Source: Candidatus Zixiibacteriota bacterium
GTDB lineage: Bacteria > Zixibacteria > MSB-5A5 > SM1-73
Length of the DNA: 9,535 bases
Reading direction: 5' to 3'
Assembly (NCBI GenBank): GCA_023129805.1
Contig: JAGMBK010000066.1
Location: 1 to 9,535 of the forward strand
Shown: one piece after another, positions 1 to 6,810 of the stretch
Position numbering within the stretch: the first letter of the stretch is position 1
Layout of the letters: every line of letters begins with the position of its first letter
Translations under genes and position numbers: made by a program
The notes under the pieces: generated by a model
Databases searched by the model: none
What the model was told of the DNA's origin: nothing
What the model saw: the letters and a program-made list of their open reading frames with translations, nothing else

Positions 1-16
1 GGGATTTTCAACCTAA

Positions 17-98
17 CCCTCTCCCGCAGGGGAGAGGGGACTTCATGAATTTACCCCTCCCTTGATAGGTTCGACAAGCTTACTACAAGTGGGAGGGG
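17..98. repeat. Two pyrimidine/purine-rich inverted repeats upstream of nuoB
   Basis: Two hairpins lie side by side. The first has arms CCCTCTCCC (17-25) and GGGAGAGGG (30-38) with a 4-nt loop. The second pairs CCCCTCCCTTG (54-64) with CAAGTGGGAGGGG (86-98), with one unpaired T. The strongly strand-biased C/T-then-G/A composition continues to about position 111. There is no open reading frame of note here. This looks like an intergenic repeat of the kind scattered through many environmental genomes. Neither hairpin is followed by a T-tract, so a simple intrinsic terminator is not supported. Confidence 0.6.
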
Positions 99-141
99 GC
101 GAGGGGGAGGGTGATAATGTCAATTTATTTAATTCGTTCGC

Positions 142-147
142 TATAAT
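142..147 (+). promoter_or_regulatory. Possible -10 box (TATAAT) before nuoB
   Basis: A perfect TATAAT lies 12 nt before the nuoB ATG. No good -35 hexamer is present at 16-18 bp spacing. If this were used, transcription would begin about 6 nt before the ATG and would remove the nuoB ribosome-binding site (AAGGCGG, 148-154). It may therefore be a chance match in AT-rich sequence, or a weak internal promoter. Confidence 0.2.
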
Positions 148-159
148 AAGGCGGAAAAG

Positions 160-648
160 ATGGGATTGGAAGAGCATATACCAAGTGGTCTGCTTCTGAC
201 CACCGTGGAAAAAGCAGTCAACTGGGCCAGAAAATCTTCTTTATGGCCGTTAGGTTTCGGCGTAGCCTGCTGTGCCATAGAGATGATGTGCACTGCCGCC
301 TCTCGCTTTGATATAGCGCGTTTTGGAATGGAGGTCTTCAGGTCTTCCCCTCGTCAGGCGGATCTGATGATCGTGTCAGGACGGGTTTCCAACAAGATGG
401 CTCCCGTGGTCCGACTGCTTTACGAACAGATGTCTGAGCCCAAGTGGGTCATCGCCATGGGTGCTTGTGCATCCAGCGGAGGAGTGTTTAACAATTACGC
501 CATTGTTCAGGGGGTGGACAAGATCGTGCCGGTGGACATCTATATCCCTGGATGTCCACCCCGGCCAGAACAGTTGCTCGAAGGGATCATGAAATTACAT
601 AAGAAAATAGAGAAGGAGTCATTGAAAAGAGGTTCAACGGTCATTTGA
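160..648 (+). CDS. nuoB: NADH-quinone oxidoreductase subunit B
   Basis: NuoB holds the terminal [4Fe-4S] cluster N2, which passes electrons to quinone at the junction of the peripheral and membrane arms of complex I. The 162-residue protein has the expected ligands: tandem Cys37-Cys38 ([10 protein letters not shown]), Cys103 (GACASSGG) and Cys132 ([11 protein letters not shown]). The spacings of 65 and 29 residues after the second Cys match the family. Start: ATG with AAGGCGG five bases upstream. nuoC follows after 50 bp. Oddity: the last few codons (GSTVI) and the TGA stop lie in the beginning of a repeat array whose core reappears in another frame at the end of nuoI, so the natural C-terminus has probably been altered by repeat invasion. 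nuoA, normally directly upstream, is not in the preceding 159 bp. Confidence 0.98.
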   Translation: MGLEEHIPSGLLLTTVEKAVNWARKSSLWPLGFGVACCAIEMMCTAASRFDIARFGMEVFRSSPRQADLMIVSGRVSNKMAPVVRLLYEQMSEPKWVIAMGACASSGGVFNNYAIVQGVDKIVPVDIYIPGCPPRPEQLLEGIMKLHKKIEKESLKRGSTVI

Positions 649-688
649 CTCAACTGAGATTAAACGGATTTAACGGATAAAATCGGCG
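634..688. repeat. ACGGAT-type repeat array, nuoB/nuoC junction
   Basis: The array starts inside the nuoB 3' end. It reads TTCAACGG, then the 18-mer TCATTTGACTCAACTGAG, then ATTAAACGG, ATTTAACGG, ATAAAATCGG and CGG. The 27 bases at 634-660 are identical to 8902-8928 at the end of nuoI. The array supplies the nuoB TGA stop, and its 3' edge (GGCGGAG, 685-691) is the likely Shine-Dalgarno for nuoC. Confidence 0.75.
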
Positions 689-698
689 GAGCGTTGAG

Positions 699-1199
699 TT
701 GGAAAATCCAATATTGACAAGATTAAAAGAAGAATTTCCAGAGTCAATTCTGGAGGTTGCTGAATTTCGAGAGGAATTGACTATTGTAGTCAGGGGAGAA
801 GATATTGTTCCTCTTTGTGGTTTCTTACGAGATAATCCGGAGTTCTCCTTTAATTTTCTTTCTGATTTGTGCGGGGTTGACCGTCTCGGAAGAAAGCCCA
901 GATTCGATGTGGTGTATCATCTTTACTCCTTGGACAAAAATCATCGATTGAGATTGAAAATAAAAGTGGAAGAGGGCGAAAGCACACCTTCAGTCACCTC
1001 TGTCTGGAACACGGCGAACTGGCATGAAAGAGAGGTGTTCGATCTGCTTGGAATAGAATTCGATGGCCATCCGGATTTAAGGAGAATAGTGCTACCTGAA
1101 GACTGGGAGGGGCACCCCTTAAGAAAGGATTTTCCATTGACCAGAGAAGAGGTGACGTTTACCCATAATAAAGACCGTCCTCCAAGGATAAGTCAATAA
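699..1199 (+). CDS. nuoC: NADH-quinone oxidoreductase subunit C (30 kDa type)
   Basis: NuoC is a cofactor-free structural subunit of the connecting module of complex I, packed against NuoD. The 166-residue protein ends with the classic 30-kDa signature: HEREVFDLLGIEF, then HPDLRRI, then LPEDWEGHPLRKDFPL (about residues 111-148). It is a stand-alone gene here, not fused to nuoD as in some enterobacteria and others. Start: TTG at 699, chosen because GGCGGAG (685-691) sits 7 nt upstream and no ATG gives a full-length protein. The gap to nuoD is unusually wide (192 bp) and is filled by a hairpin-rich element. The short C-terminal tail after the signature (THNKDRPPRISQ) is unremarkable. Confidence 0.96.
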   Translation: MENPILTRLKEEFPESILEVAEFREELTIVVRGEDIVPLCGFLRDNPEFSFNFLSDLCGVDRLGRKPRFDVVYHLYSLDKNHRLRLKIKVEEGESTPSVTSVWNTANWHEREVFDLLGIEFDGHPDLRRIVLPEDWEGHPLRKDFPLTREEVTFTHNKDRPPRISQ

Positions 1200-1230
1200 G
1201 ATGAGGGAGCTAATTCGAAAAAAAATATTG

Positions 1231-1338
1231 CTGGAGTGTCAAGCCCCGCCGAGGCGGGATCTACGACTTTAGCTTGACCTGAAACTGTTTGTAAGACAAC
1301 GTGTTTTTACCATGGTTCGCCTAAAGGCGAACACTCCA
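1231..1338. repeat. TGGAGTG-bounded hairpin element, copy 1 (nuoC/nuoD gap)
   Basis: The ends are inverted repeats: TGGAGTGT at 1232-1239 and ACACTCCA at 1331-1338. Directly inside each end is a perfect stem. On the left GTCAAGC (1238-1244) pairs with GCTTGAC (1272-1278) and encloses a GC-rich hairpin CCCGCC-GA-GGCGGG (1245-1258). On the right GTTCGCC (1315-1321) pairs with GGCGAAC (1326-1332) across a TAAA loop. About 36 bp of non-repetitive sequence lies between the two modules. Nothing codes here. The same architecture recurs at 3133-3210 with different stem sequences. No T-tract follows either stem. Confidence 0.7.
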
Positions 1339-1391
1339 ATTCGATCATTAAAGTAGTTTTTTAGAGACATCGAAAGCAAGAGAGGTAAAAT

Positions 1392-2594
1392 GTGAATCCG
1401 CAGGCTGTGAATAGAATTGAAAGAATCGACAGCCACACCATGATCCTGAACATGGGTCCCCAGCATCCCGCCACTCATGGTGTGCTGAGGGTGATTTTGG
1501 AGCTGGACGGAGAGACCGTGGTCAAAGCTACCCCGGACATCGGCTTTTTGCATACCGGCATTGAGAAGACCATGGAGAGCAAGACCTATGCTCAGGTGAT
1601 TCCTCTTACCGACAGGATGGACTATGTGGCATCGCTTTCCAACAACTTGGCTTACCTTTTGGCAGTGGAGAAGCTTTTGGATATTCAGGCTACCCCGAAG
1701 GCACAGTTCGTCCGGGTGCTTTTGACCGAGTTGACCCGAATTGCCAGTCATTTAGTCTGGGTCGGTTCTCATGCCCACGATATTGGTGCCATGAGCATGC
1801 TTTTGTATGCTTTCCGGGAGAGAGAAAAGCTTCTGGATATATTTGAACTGTGTTCAGGCCAGAGGATGATGACCTCCTATTTCAGAATCGGTGGGCTGGC
1901 TCAGGATATCCCGGATGGATTTGAATCCAAGGTCAGGGAAGTCTTAGATACCTTTCCAGATAGGATAAATGATTACGAAAATCTTTTGACTAAAAACCGC
2001 ATCTGGCTCAATCGAACCGTGGGAGTGGGAAAGATCTCTGCTGGTGATGCCATCGATTGTGGTGTTTCAGGTCCCATTTTGCGGGCCTGCGGTGTGAAGT
2101 GGGATATCAGAAAATCCAACCCCTATTCTGGATATGACAGGTTTGAGTTTGACATCCCTACGGGAAAAAACGGAGACGTGTACGACCGTTACTTAGTCCG
2201 CCTGGAGGAGATGAGGCAGAGCCTAAGGATCGTCAAACAGACTTTAGATGGAATTCCAGGGGGAGATTTTGTAGCCCGGGTCCCCGGAGTGGTGCTTCCT
2301 CCCAAGGAGGAGGTTTTGTCCAACATAGAAGCTCTGATATTCCAGTTCAAATTGGTGGTGGAAGGATTCACCCCACCGATAGGGGAGGTGTATCATTCCA
2401 TCGAATCTCCCAAAGGAGAATTAGGCTACTATATCGTCTCCGATGGATCAAACAAACCTTACCGGGTGAGGGTGAGGCCACCCTGCTTTGTCAACTTAAG
2501 TGCCTTACCAAAAATGATCGAAGGAAGATTGATCGCCGACGTGGTGGCGGTCATTGGAAGCATTGATATTGTGTTAGGGGAAGTGGACAGATAA
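1392..2594 (+). CDS. nuoD: NADH-quinone oxidoreductase subunit D (49 kDa type)
   Basis: NuoD forms the quinone-binding pocket together with NuoB. It is evolutionarily related to the large subunit of [NiFe] hydrogenases but has lost the metal ligands. The 400-residue protein carries NMGPQHPATHGVLR (20-33), GFLHTGIEK (51-59), DRMDY (74-78) and ELTRIASHLVWVG (113-125), and ends with the usual GEVDR. His29 and Tyr78 are 49 residues apart, the same spacing as the quinone-headgroup ligands His38 and Tyr87 of the Thermus enzyme, so the quinone site looks intact. Start: GTG at 1392, with AGAGG (1381-1385) six bases upstream. An overlapping ATG at 1390 runs at once into TGA in another frame. The next gene, nuoE, begins 35 bp downstream. 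Confidence 0.98.
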   Translation: MNPQAVNRIERIDSHTMILNMGPQHPATHGVLRVILELDGETVVKATPDIGFLHTGIEKTMESKTYAQVIPLTDRMDYVASLSNNLAYLLAVEKLLDIQATPKAQFVRVLLTELTRIASHLVWVGSHAHDIGAMSMLLYAFREREKLLDIFELCSGQRMMTSYFRIGGLAQDIPDGFESKVREVLDTFPDRINDYENLLTKNRIWLNRTVGVGKISAGDAIDCGVSGPILRACGVKWDIRKSNPYSGYDRFEFDIPTGKNGDVYDRYLVRLEEMRQSLRIVKQTLDGIPGGDFVARVPGVVLPPKEEVLSNIEALIFQFKLVVEGFTPPIGEVYHSIESPKGELGYYIVSDGSNKPYRVRVRPPCFVNLSALPKMIEGRLIADVVAVIGSIDIVLGEVDR

Positions 2595-2598
2595 AGGC

Positions 2599-2626
2599 GT
2601 TTAAAGTTTAAAGTTGAAAGTTCAGT
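2599..2626. repeat. Short heptamer array before nuoE
   Basis: Four 7-bp units in tandem fill the nuoD/nuoE gap: GTTTAAA, GTTTAAA, GTTGAAA, GTTCAGT. The AAAGTT core resembles the longer 8-mer array before nuoI (8374-8454), so the two may belong to one class of simple intergenic arrays. GAAAG at 2616-2620 lies 9 nt before the nuoE ATG and is the only Shine-Dalgarno-like match. Confidence 0.55.
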
Positions 2627-2629
2627 TAA

Positions 2630-3109
2630 ATGCTGAATGAAACTGTTCAAAAGAGAATTGCTGAGTTGAAGGAGAAATTTCCAGAAGGAAAAAGTGCCAT
2701 CCTTCCTGCCATGCATGTGGTGTTGGAGGAGGTGGGTTTTTATAATCGGGATATTCTAAAGCAGGTGGCAGAACTTCTTAATTTAAGTGAGATGGAGGTA
2801 ACTGAGGCCGTCTCCTTTTATACCTATTTCCCCAAACAGGGAGTGGGCAAATATCATATCCAAGTGTGCACGAACGTTTCCTGCATGCTTTTAGGGGCAG
2901 AACAACTGGTGGATTACTTAGAGGAGAAACTAAAGATAAAAGTTGGGGAAACCACCCCGGATGGTCTTTTCACCCTGTCCGCGGTGGAATGTCTGGGCTC
3001 TTGTGGCACAGCTCCGGTGATGCAGATAAACCAGACCTATTACGAAAATCTGACCAAAGCCAAGGTGGACAAAATAATTGAAGACTTGGGAAAAGGGGAA
3101 GAGATTTGA
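2630..3109 (+). CDS. nuoE: NADH-quinone oxidoreductase subunit E (24 kDa type)
   Basis: NuoE is a thioredoxin-fold ferredoxin carrying the [2Fe-2S] cluster N1a next to the FMN of NuoF. The 159-residue protein has an N-terminal helical part (EVTEAVSFYTYF, about 56-67). The four ligands have the family spacing: Cys80-x4-Cys85 (VCTNVSC) and Cys121-x3-Cys125 (ECLGSCGTAPV). Start: ATG at 2630. Upstream signals are weak because the gap is a repeat array. The chosen start keeps the usual length and the residues before ILPAMHVV. A 126-bp non-coding gap with a hairpin element separates it from nuoF, its direct structural partner. E, F and G are in the usual order. Confidence 0.97.
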   Translation: MLNETVQKRIAELKEKFPEGKSAILPAMHVVLEEVGFYNRDILKQVAELLNLSEMEVTEAVSFYTYFPKQGVGKYHIQVCTNVSCMLLGAEQLVDYLEEKLKIKVGETTPDGLFTLSAVECLGSCGTAPVMQINQTYYENLTKAKVDKIIEDLGKGEEI

Positions 3110-3132
3110 GAAGCTTTCTTAGAAGTGCTAAA

Positions 3133-3210
3133 CTGGAGTGCACCCCGCCGTTGGCGGGGTGCGAAGTTGTTTTAAGTTTTAAAAAAGCAGAAGCAAGCTT
3201 CTGCACTCCA
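3133..3210. repeat. TGGAGTG-bounded hairpin element, copy 2 (nuoE/nuoF gap)
   Basis: The ends are inverted repeats: TGGAGTGCA at 3134-3142 and TGCACTCCA at 3202-3210. On the left a perfect 10-bp stem GCACCCCGCC (3140-3149) / GGCGGGGTGC (3153-3162) closes on a 3-nt loop. On the right GCAGAAGC (3187-3194) pairs with GCTTCTGC (3197-3204). Each stem begins at the G after TGGAGT, as in copy 1. The left stem is followed after 4 nt by T-rich sequence (TTGTTTTAAGTTTT, 3167-3180), so partial termination or pausing is possible but not demonstrated. Confidence 0.72.
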
Positions 3211-3235
3211 AAAACCCTAGTTTGGTGATAAAACA

Positions 3236-4516
3236 TTGGAAAAGATTTTGTTTAAATATATAGACGTTCCAGATCAATATAAAATCGACACCTACATTCG
3301 AAATGGTGGCTATCGGGCTCTGCCCAAAGCTTTGAAGGAATATACTCCGGATGAGTTGATTGAGATGGTGAAAAAATCGGGCTTGCGGGGAAGAGGGGGA
3401 GCTGGTTTTCCTGCTGGGCTTAAATGGAGCTTTGTTCCCAAAGATTCGCCCAAGCCCAGGTTTTTGCTTTGTAACGCAGATGAGGGTGAACCGGGAACAT
3501 TTAAAGACCGGGCTTTGATCGAAAATGATCCTCACCAGCTCTTGGAGGGGATCATCATCGCCTCTTATGCCATAGGTGCGCATAATGCTTTCATCTATAT
3601 CCGGGGAGAGTTTGCCTTTGGAGCCAAAAGATTGCAGGAGGCAATAAGAGAGTCCTATCAAAAAGGATACCTGGGGAAAAACATCTTGGAATCAGGCTTT
3701 GATCTGGATCTGGATGTGTACAGGGGAGGAGGAGCATACATCTGCGGAGAGGAGACCTCTTTGATGGAATCGGTTGAGGGGGGAAGGGCAAATCCCCGAC
3801 TGAAGCCACCCTTCCCCGCTTCGGTAGGACTCTACAAAAATCCCACGGTGATCAATAATGTGGAGACTCTGTCGAATGTTCCCCACATCGTGTTGAATGG
3901 GGGCGAGTGGTATGCGAATATCGGGATGCCCAAAAGCACCGGCACAAAGATATTCTCCCTTTCTGGTCACGTGAAGCGGCCTGGGAATTATGAGCTTCCC
4001 ATGGGCGTGACTTTAAGAGAGTTGATTTTTGAGCATGGCGGAGGCATAAAAGATGATCGCCAGCTTAAAGCGGTGATCCCGGGTGGAGTCTCCACTCCGG
4101 TTTTGACCGCTGAGCTTCTGGATGTGAAGATGGATTTTGAATCCCTTTATGAAGCCGGGTCACTTTTGGGGTCGGGAGCCACCATTGTGATGGATGAGTC
4201 CACCTGTATGGTGAAGGTGGCTTATCGCATATCCAAATTCTTTGAGCATGAGTCTTGTGGCAAATGTGTCCCCTGCAGAGAGGGAACTAGATGGATCAGA
4301 CAGATCATGCAGAGGATTGAAAACGGAAAGGGGAGAGAGGAAGATATAGATCTCCTTCGCGACATCTGTGCCAATATAGCCGGGAAGACAGTCTGTCCGT
4401 TGGCCGATGGCGCCGTGGTCCCCATTACCAGCACCATTGAGAAGTTCCGGGATGAGTATGAGTATCACATAAAGCACAAGAAATGCATGGTTGATTTGGG
4501 AGAAAGATTTGTTTGA
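3236..4516 (+). CDS. nuoF: NADH-quinone oxidoreductase subunit F, NADH/FMN-binding (51 kDa type)
   Basis: NuoF is the entry point for electrons. It binds NADH and FMN and carries [4Fe-4S] cluster N3. In the 426-residue protein, GLRGRGGAGFPAGLKW (49-64) and NADEGEPGTFKDR (80-92) form the glycine-rich FMN/NADH site. AYICGEETSLMESVEG (167-182) is the second family signature. Cluster ligands are Cys341, Cys344, Cys347 (SCGKCVPCREGT) and Cys387 (TVCPLADG). Start: TTG at 3236, because GGTGAT (3224-3229) is a good match to the anti-Shine-Dalgarno end six bases upstream and no early ATG exists. The length is usual. The TGA stop lies directly before an ACGGAT array that separates it from nuoG. Confidence 0.98.
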   Translation: MEKILFKYIDVPDQYKIDTYIRNGGYRALPKALKEYTPDELIEMVKKSGLRGRGGAGFPAGLKWSFVPKDSPKPRFLLCNADEGEPGTFKDRALIENDPHQLLEGIIIASYAIGAHNAFIYIRGEFAFGAKRLQEAIRESYQKGYLGKNILESGFDLDLDVYRGGGAYICGEETSLMESVEGGRANPRLKPPFPASVGLYKNPTVINNVETLSNVPHIVLNGGEWYANIGMPKSTGTKIFSLSGHVKRPGNYELPMGVTLRELIFEHGGGIKDDRQLKAVIPGGVSTPVLTAELLDVKMDFESLYEAGSLLGSGATIVMDESTCMVKVAYRISKFFEHESCGKCVPCREGTRWIRQIMQRIENGKGREEDIDLLRDICANIAGKTVCPLADGAVVPITSTIEKFRDEYEYHIKHKKCMVDLGERFV

Positions 4517-4524
4517 AGCGGCCA

Positions 4525-4560
4525 ATGGTCAACGGATTAAACAGATTGAACGGATCAAAT
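4525..4560. repeat. ACGGAT-type repeat array, nuoF/nuoG junction
   Basis: Units read ATGGTCAACGG, ATTAAACAG, ATTGAACGG, then ATCAAATAAT up to the nuoG ATG. The 16 bases at 4531-4546 recur exactly at 8952-8967 before nuoJ. The array is open in the nuoG frame and contains an in-frame ATG (4525), with a TTG just ahead of it (4513). A gene finder may therefore extend nuoG by up to 17 codons into the repeat. Confidence 0.7.
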
Positions 4561-4563
4561 AAT

Positions 4564-6810
4564 ATGGTGACTTTGACCATAGATGGAAAGAAGGTAACGG
4601 TGGAAGAGGGGGCCACCATTCTTAAGGCGGCGCAAGAATTGGGGATAGAGATTCCCACCTTCTGCTTTCATGATAAGCTGGAGCCGGTGGGTTCGTGTCG
4701 AATGTGTCTGGTAGAGGTGGAGAAGATGGGGAAGCTGCAGGTTGCCTGTGCCACCCCGGTTTCCGAAGGGATGGTGGTAAAAACTGATACCCCCCGGGTG
4801 AGAGCCGCCAGAAAGGGTGTTTTGGAGTTTTTGCTTATCAATCACCCGTTGGATTGTCCTGTGTGTGATAAAGGGGGAGAATGTGAGCTTCAAAACCTGG
4901 TATTCAAATACGGCTCAGATAAAAGCAGATATGTAGAGGAAAAAAGAAGATTTTCCGTTGATCCCAAATCCAGATATGATGATCTTACTGTTGGACCACA
5001 GATAATAAGAAATATGAATCGTTGCATCCTGTGCCGCAAATGCGTTCGATTTCTAACTGAGATCGCAGGAGAGGTGGATCTGGGAACCTTTGGGCGGGGG
5101 TCAAAAACCGAGATAGGTGTCCTTCCTGATATTCCAGTTGACAATCCGTATTCAGGAAATGTGGTGGAGATTTGTCCGGTGGGTGCTTTAACTTCAAAAT
5201 CTTTCAGATATAAGATAAGGGTCTGGCAGACTGAAACCACACCATCGCTTTGTCCTCTTTGTGGAGATGGTTGTAACATCAAACTATGGGCAAAGGATGA
5301 TAAAATCTACCGCATCACTTCCAGAAGGAATGACTTGATAGATGAGGGATTTTTATGCGACAAAGGTAGATTCGGATTCGAATTCGTTAACCATCCTGAC
5401 AGGTTAAAACATCCCCTGATAAAAAAAGATGGAGAACTTTCACCTGCTGATTGGGATGAGGCAACCGAGCTGGTGACTTCAAAATTTGGGACTACAAAGA
5501 AGCAATCTGGTTCGGGTTCCCTGGCTGGGGTAGGATCGACAAAGCTCACCAATGAGGAGTGCTACATCTTTCAGAAATTCTTCAGAGTGGTGCTTGGAAC
5601 AAATAACATAGATCATCGAATCAATTCAAAACATCTTCTGCCCAGCCCCACGCTCAAAGCTAACCAGCAAGCTTACACCATGACCAATTCAATCAGCCAG
5701 ATTGAGAAAGCGAAGCTGATTTTCGTGTTGGGTTGTGATCTACAAAAGGAGCACCCCATAATAACCTTAAGGGTGATAAAATCAGTCAGGAAAGGCAACG
5801 CCTTGTTTCTGGCAAATCCAGAAAGCACCCGGTTAAATAGATTCGCTCAGGATGAGTTGCTCTACAAGAAGGATACCGAGCCAGCTTTGATAAATGGTGT
5901 AACAAGAGAGATCATAGAGGAAAAACTCTTTGATACTGATAAGACGGTCCTCTCTGAAAATGAGATGGAAAAGCTGAGAGGCAAAGTCCAGTCGCTTGAC
6001 AGCGAAAAAGTTTCGCAGGCAAGTGGCATTGCGCTAAACCAAATCAAAAATCTGGCTCACGCTCTGGCAAAAGCAGAGAGCATCATGATTCTTTGTGGTA
6101 GAGAGATAAGCTCCCATCCACAAAATACTGAGATAATCGACTCTCTGCATGATCTTTTACGTTTGACCGGACATCAGGACAAGGATAACTGTGGAGTTAA
6201 TCTTTTGTGGCAAGGCTGCAATTCCCAAGGAGCTATGGATTGTGGGGTTCTGCCGGATAGGCTTCCCGGATATGTCGATATTTCGGATGAAGTTTTGCGA
6301 AAAAAAGTTGAGGAAATATGGAAGGCGAAGATTCCGAGAAATCCGGGATTTGATTTTAATCTCCTGCTGGAAGCGGCTCATCAAGGGAAAATCAAAGCCA
6401 TGTATATCGTAGGTGCAGACCCGGTGAGTGAATATCCAGATAGAGATTACGTGAAGGATGCACTCAAGAAACTTGATTTTCTGGTGGTTCAGGACATTTT
6501 CTTAACTGAGACCGCCAAGTTAGCACATGTGATTTTACCCGGAGCCTCCTTCGCTGAAAAAGACGGGACCTTCACTAGTGTGGAGAGAAGGGTTCAGAAG
6601 CTGGGCGAAACATTCGATCCTTTGGCAAATTGCAGGGCTGATTGGTATATCATCTGTATGTTAGCGCAAGCCATGGGATACGAATTTGAGTACACCCCGC
6701 CTGCACAAATTTTCGAAGAATTGACCCGGGTTTCGCCGATTCATTCAAATTTAAGCTGGGAAGATTTAGGTGAAAGCGGAAAACAATGGGTAATTGAGGA
6801 GGGAAGATGA
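4564..6810 (+). CDS. nuoG: NADH-quinone oxidoreductase subunit G (75 kDa type)
   Basis: NuoG is the large iron-sulfur subunit of the NADH module. Residues counted from the ATG at 4564 (748 aa) show an N-terminal [2Fe-2S] domain for N1b (Cys34, Cys45, Cys48, Cys62). The N5 set follows with its histidine (His94-x3-Cys98-x2-Cys101-x5-Cys107), then N4 (Cys154, Cys157, Cys160, Cys204). A CxxCxxxC...C set (Cys230, 233, 237, 265) predicts the off-pathway cluster N7 found in only part of the family. The rest is a degenerate molybdopterin-oxidoreductase domain (for example MYIVGADPVSEYPD and VILPGASFAEKDGTFTS). Start: ATG 4564 gives MVTLTIDGKKVTVEEG, the normal ferredoxin beginning. An in-frame TTG at 4513 would only add repeat-encoded residues. 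The Shine-Dalgarno is weak. The stop overlaps the next gene by ATGA. Confidence 0.96.
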   Translation: MVTLTIDGKKVTVEEGATILKAAQELGIEIPTFCFHDKLEPVGSCRMCLVEVEKMGKLQVACATPVSEGMVVKTDTPRVRAARKGVLEFLLINHPLDCPVCDKGGECELQNLVFKYGSDKSRYVEEKRRFSVDPKSRYDDLTVGPQIIRNMNRCILCRKCVRFLTEIAGEVDLGTFGRGSKTEIGVLPDIPVDNPYSGNVVEICPVGALTSKSFRYKIRVWQTETTPSLCPLCGDGCNIKLWAKDDKIYRITSRRNDLIDEGFLCDKGRFGFEFVNHPDRLKHPLIKKDGELSPADWDEATELVTSKFGTTKKQSGSGSLAGVGSTKLTNEECYIFQKFFRVVLGTNNIDHRINSKHLLPSPTLKANQQAYTMTNSISQIEKAKLIFVLGCDLQKEHPIITLRVIKSVRKGNALFLANPESTRLNRFAQDELLYKKDTEPALINGVTREIIEEKLFDTDKTVLSENEMEKLRGKVQSLDSEKVSQASGIALNQIKNLAHALAKAESIMILCGREISSHPQNTEIIDSLHDLLRLTGHQDKDNCGVNLLWQGCNSQGAMDCGVLPDRLPGYVDISDEVLRKKVEEIWKAKIPRNPGFDFNLLLEAAHQGKIKAMYIVGADPVSEYPDRDYVKDALKKLDFLVVQDIFLTETAKLAHVILPGASFAEKDGTFTSVERRVQKLGETFDPLANCRADWYIICMLAQAMGYEFEYTPPAQIFEELTRVSPIHSNLSWEDLGESGKQWVIEEGR
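6796..6803 (+). promoter_or_regulatory. Strong Shine-Dalgarno at the nuoG/GIY-YIG overlap
   Basis: GAGGAGGG lies just before the ATGA at 6807-6810, inside the last codons of nuoG. It is the clearest ribosome-binding site in the window, stronger than those of nuoG, nuoE or nuoJ. Together with the 4-bp stop/start overlap it implies translational coupling of the nuclease-like gene to nuoG. Confidence 0.7.

Noticed and set aside
1201..1272. Small ORF of 23 codons starting ATGAGGGAG directly after nuoC
   Set aside because: It runs into the TGGAGTG hairpin element, has no recognisable product and ends inside the repeat. It could be a relic of an older nuoD beginning but nothing proves this.
1212..1344. 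Seven-base direct repeat AATTCGA (1212-1218 and 1338-1344) as a target-site duplication of element copy 1
   Set aside because: The left copy is 13 bp away from the element end and the right copy overlaps it by one base, so the geometry is wrong. Copy 2 shows no equivalent. Probably chance.
1269..1751. Minus-strand ORF of 160 codons opposite nuoD, and other antisense ORFs across the nuo genes
   Set aside because: They are shadows of strongly conserved plus-strand genes, with no domain, no ribosome-binding site and biased composition only.
2866..3081. Plus-strand ORF inside nuoE in another frame
   Set aside because: It lies entirely within the conserved Cys80-Cys125 region of nuoE and shows no motif of its own.
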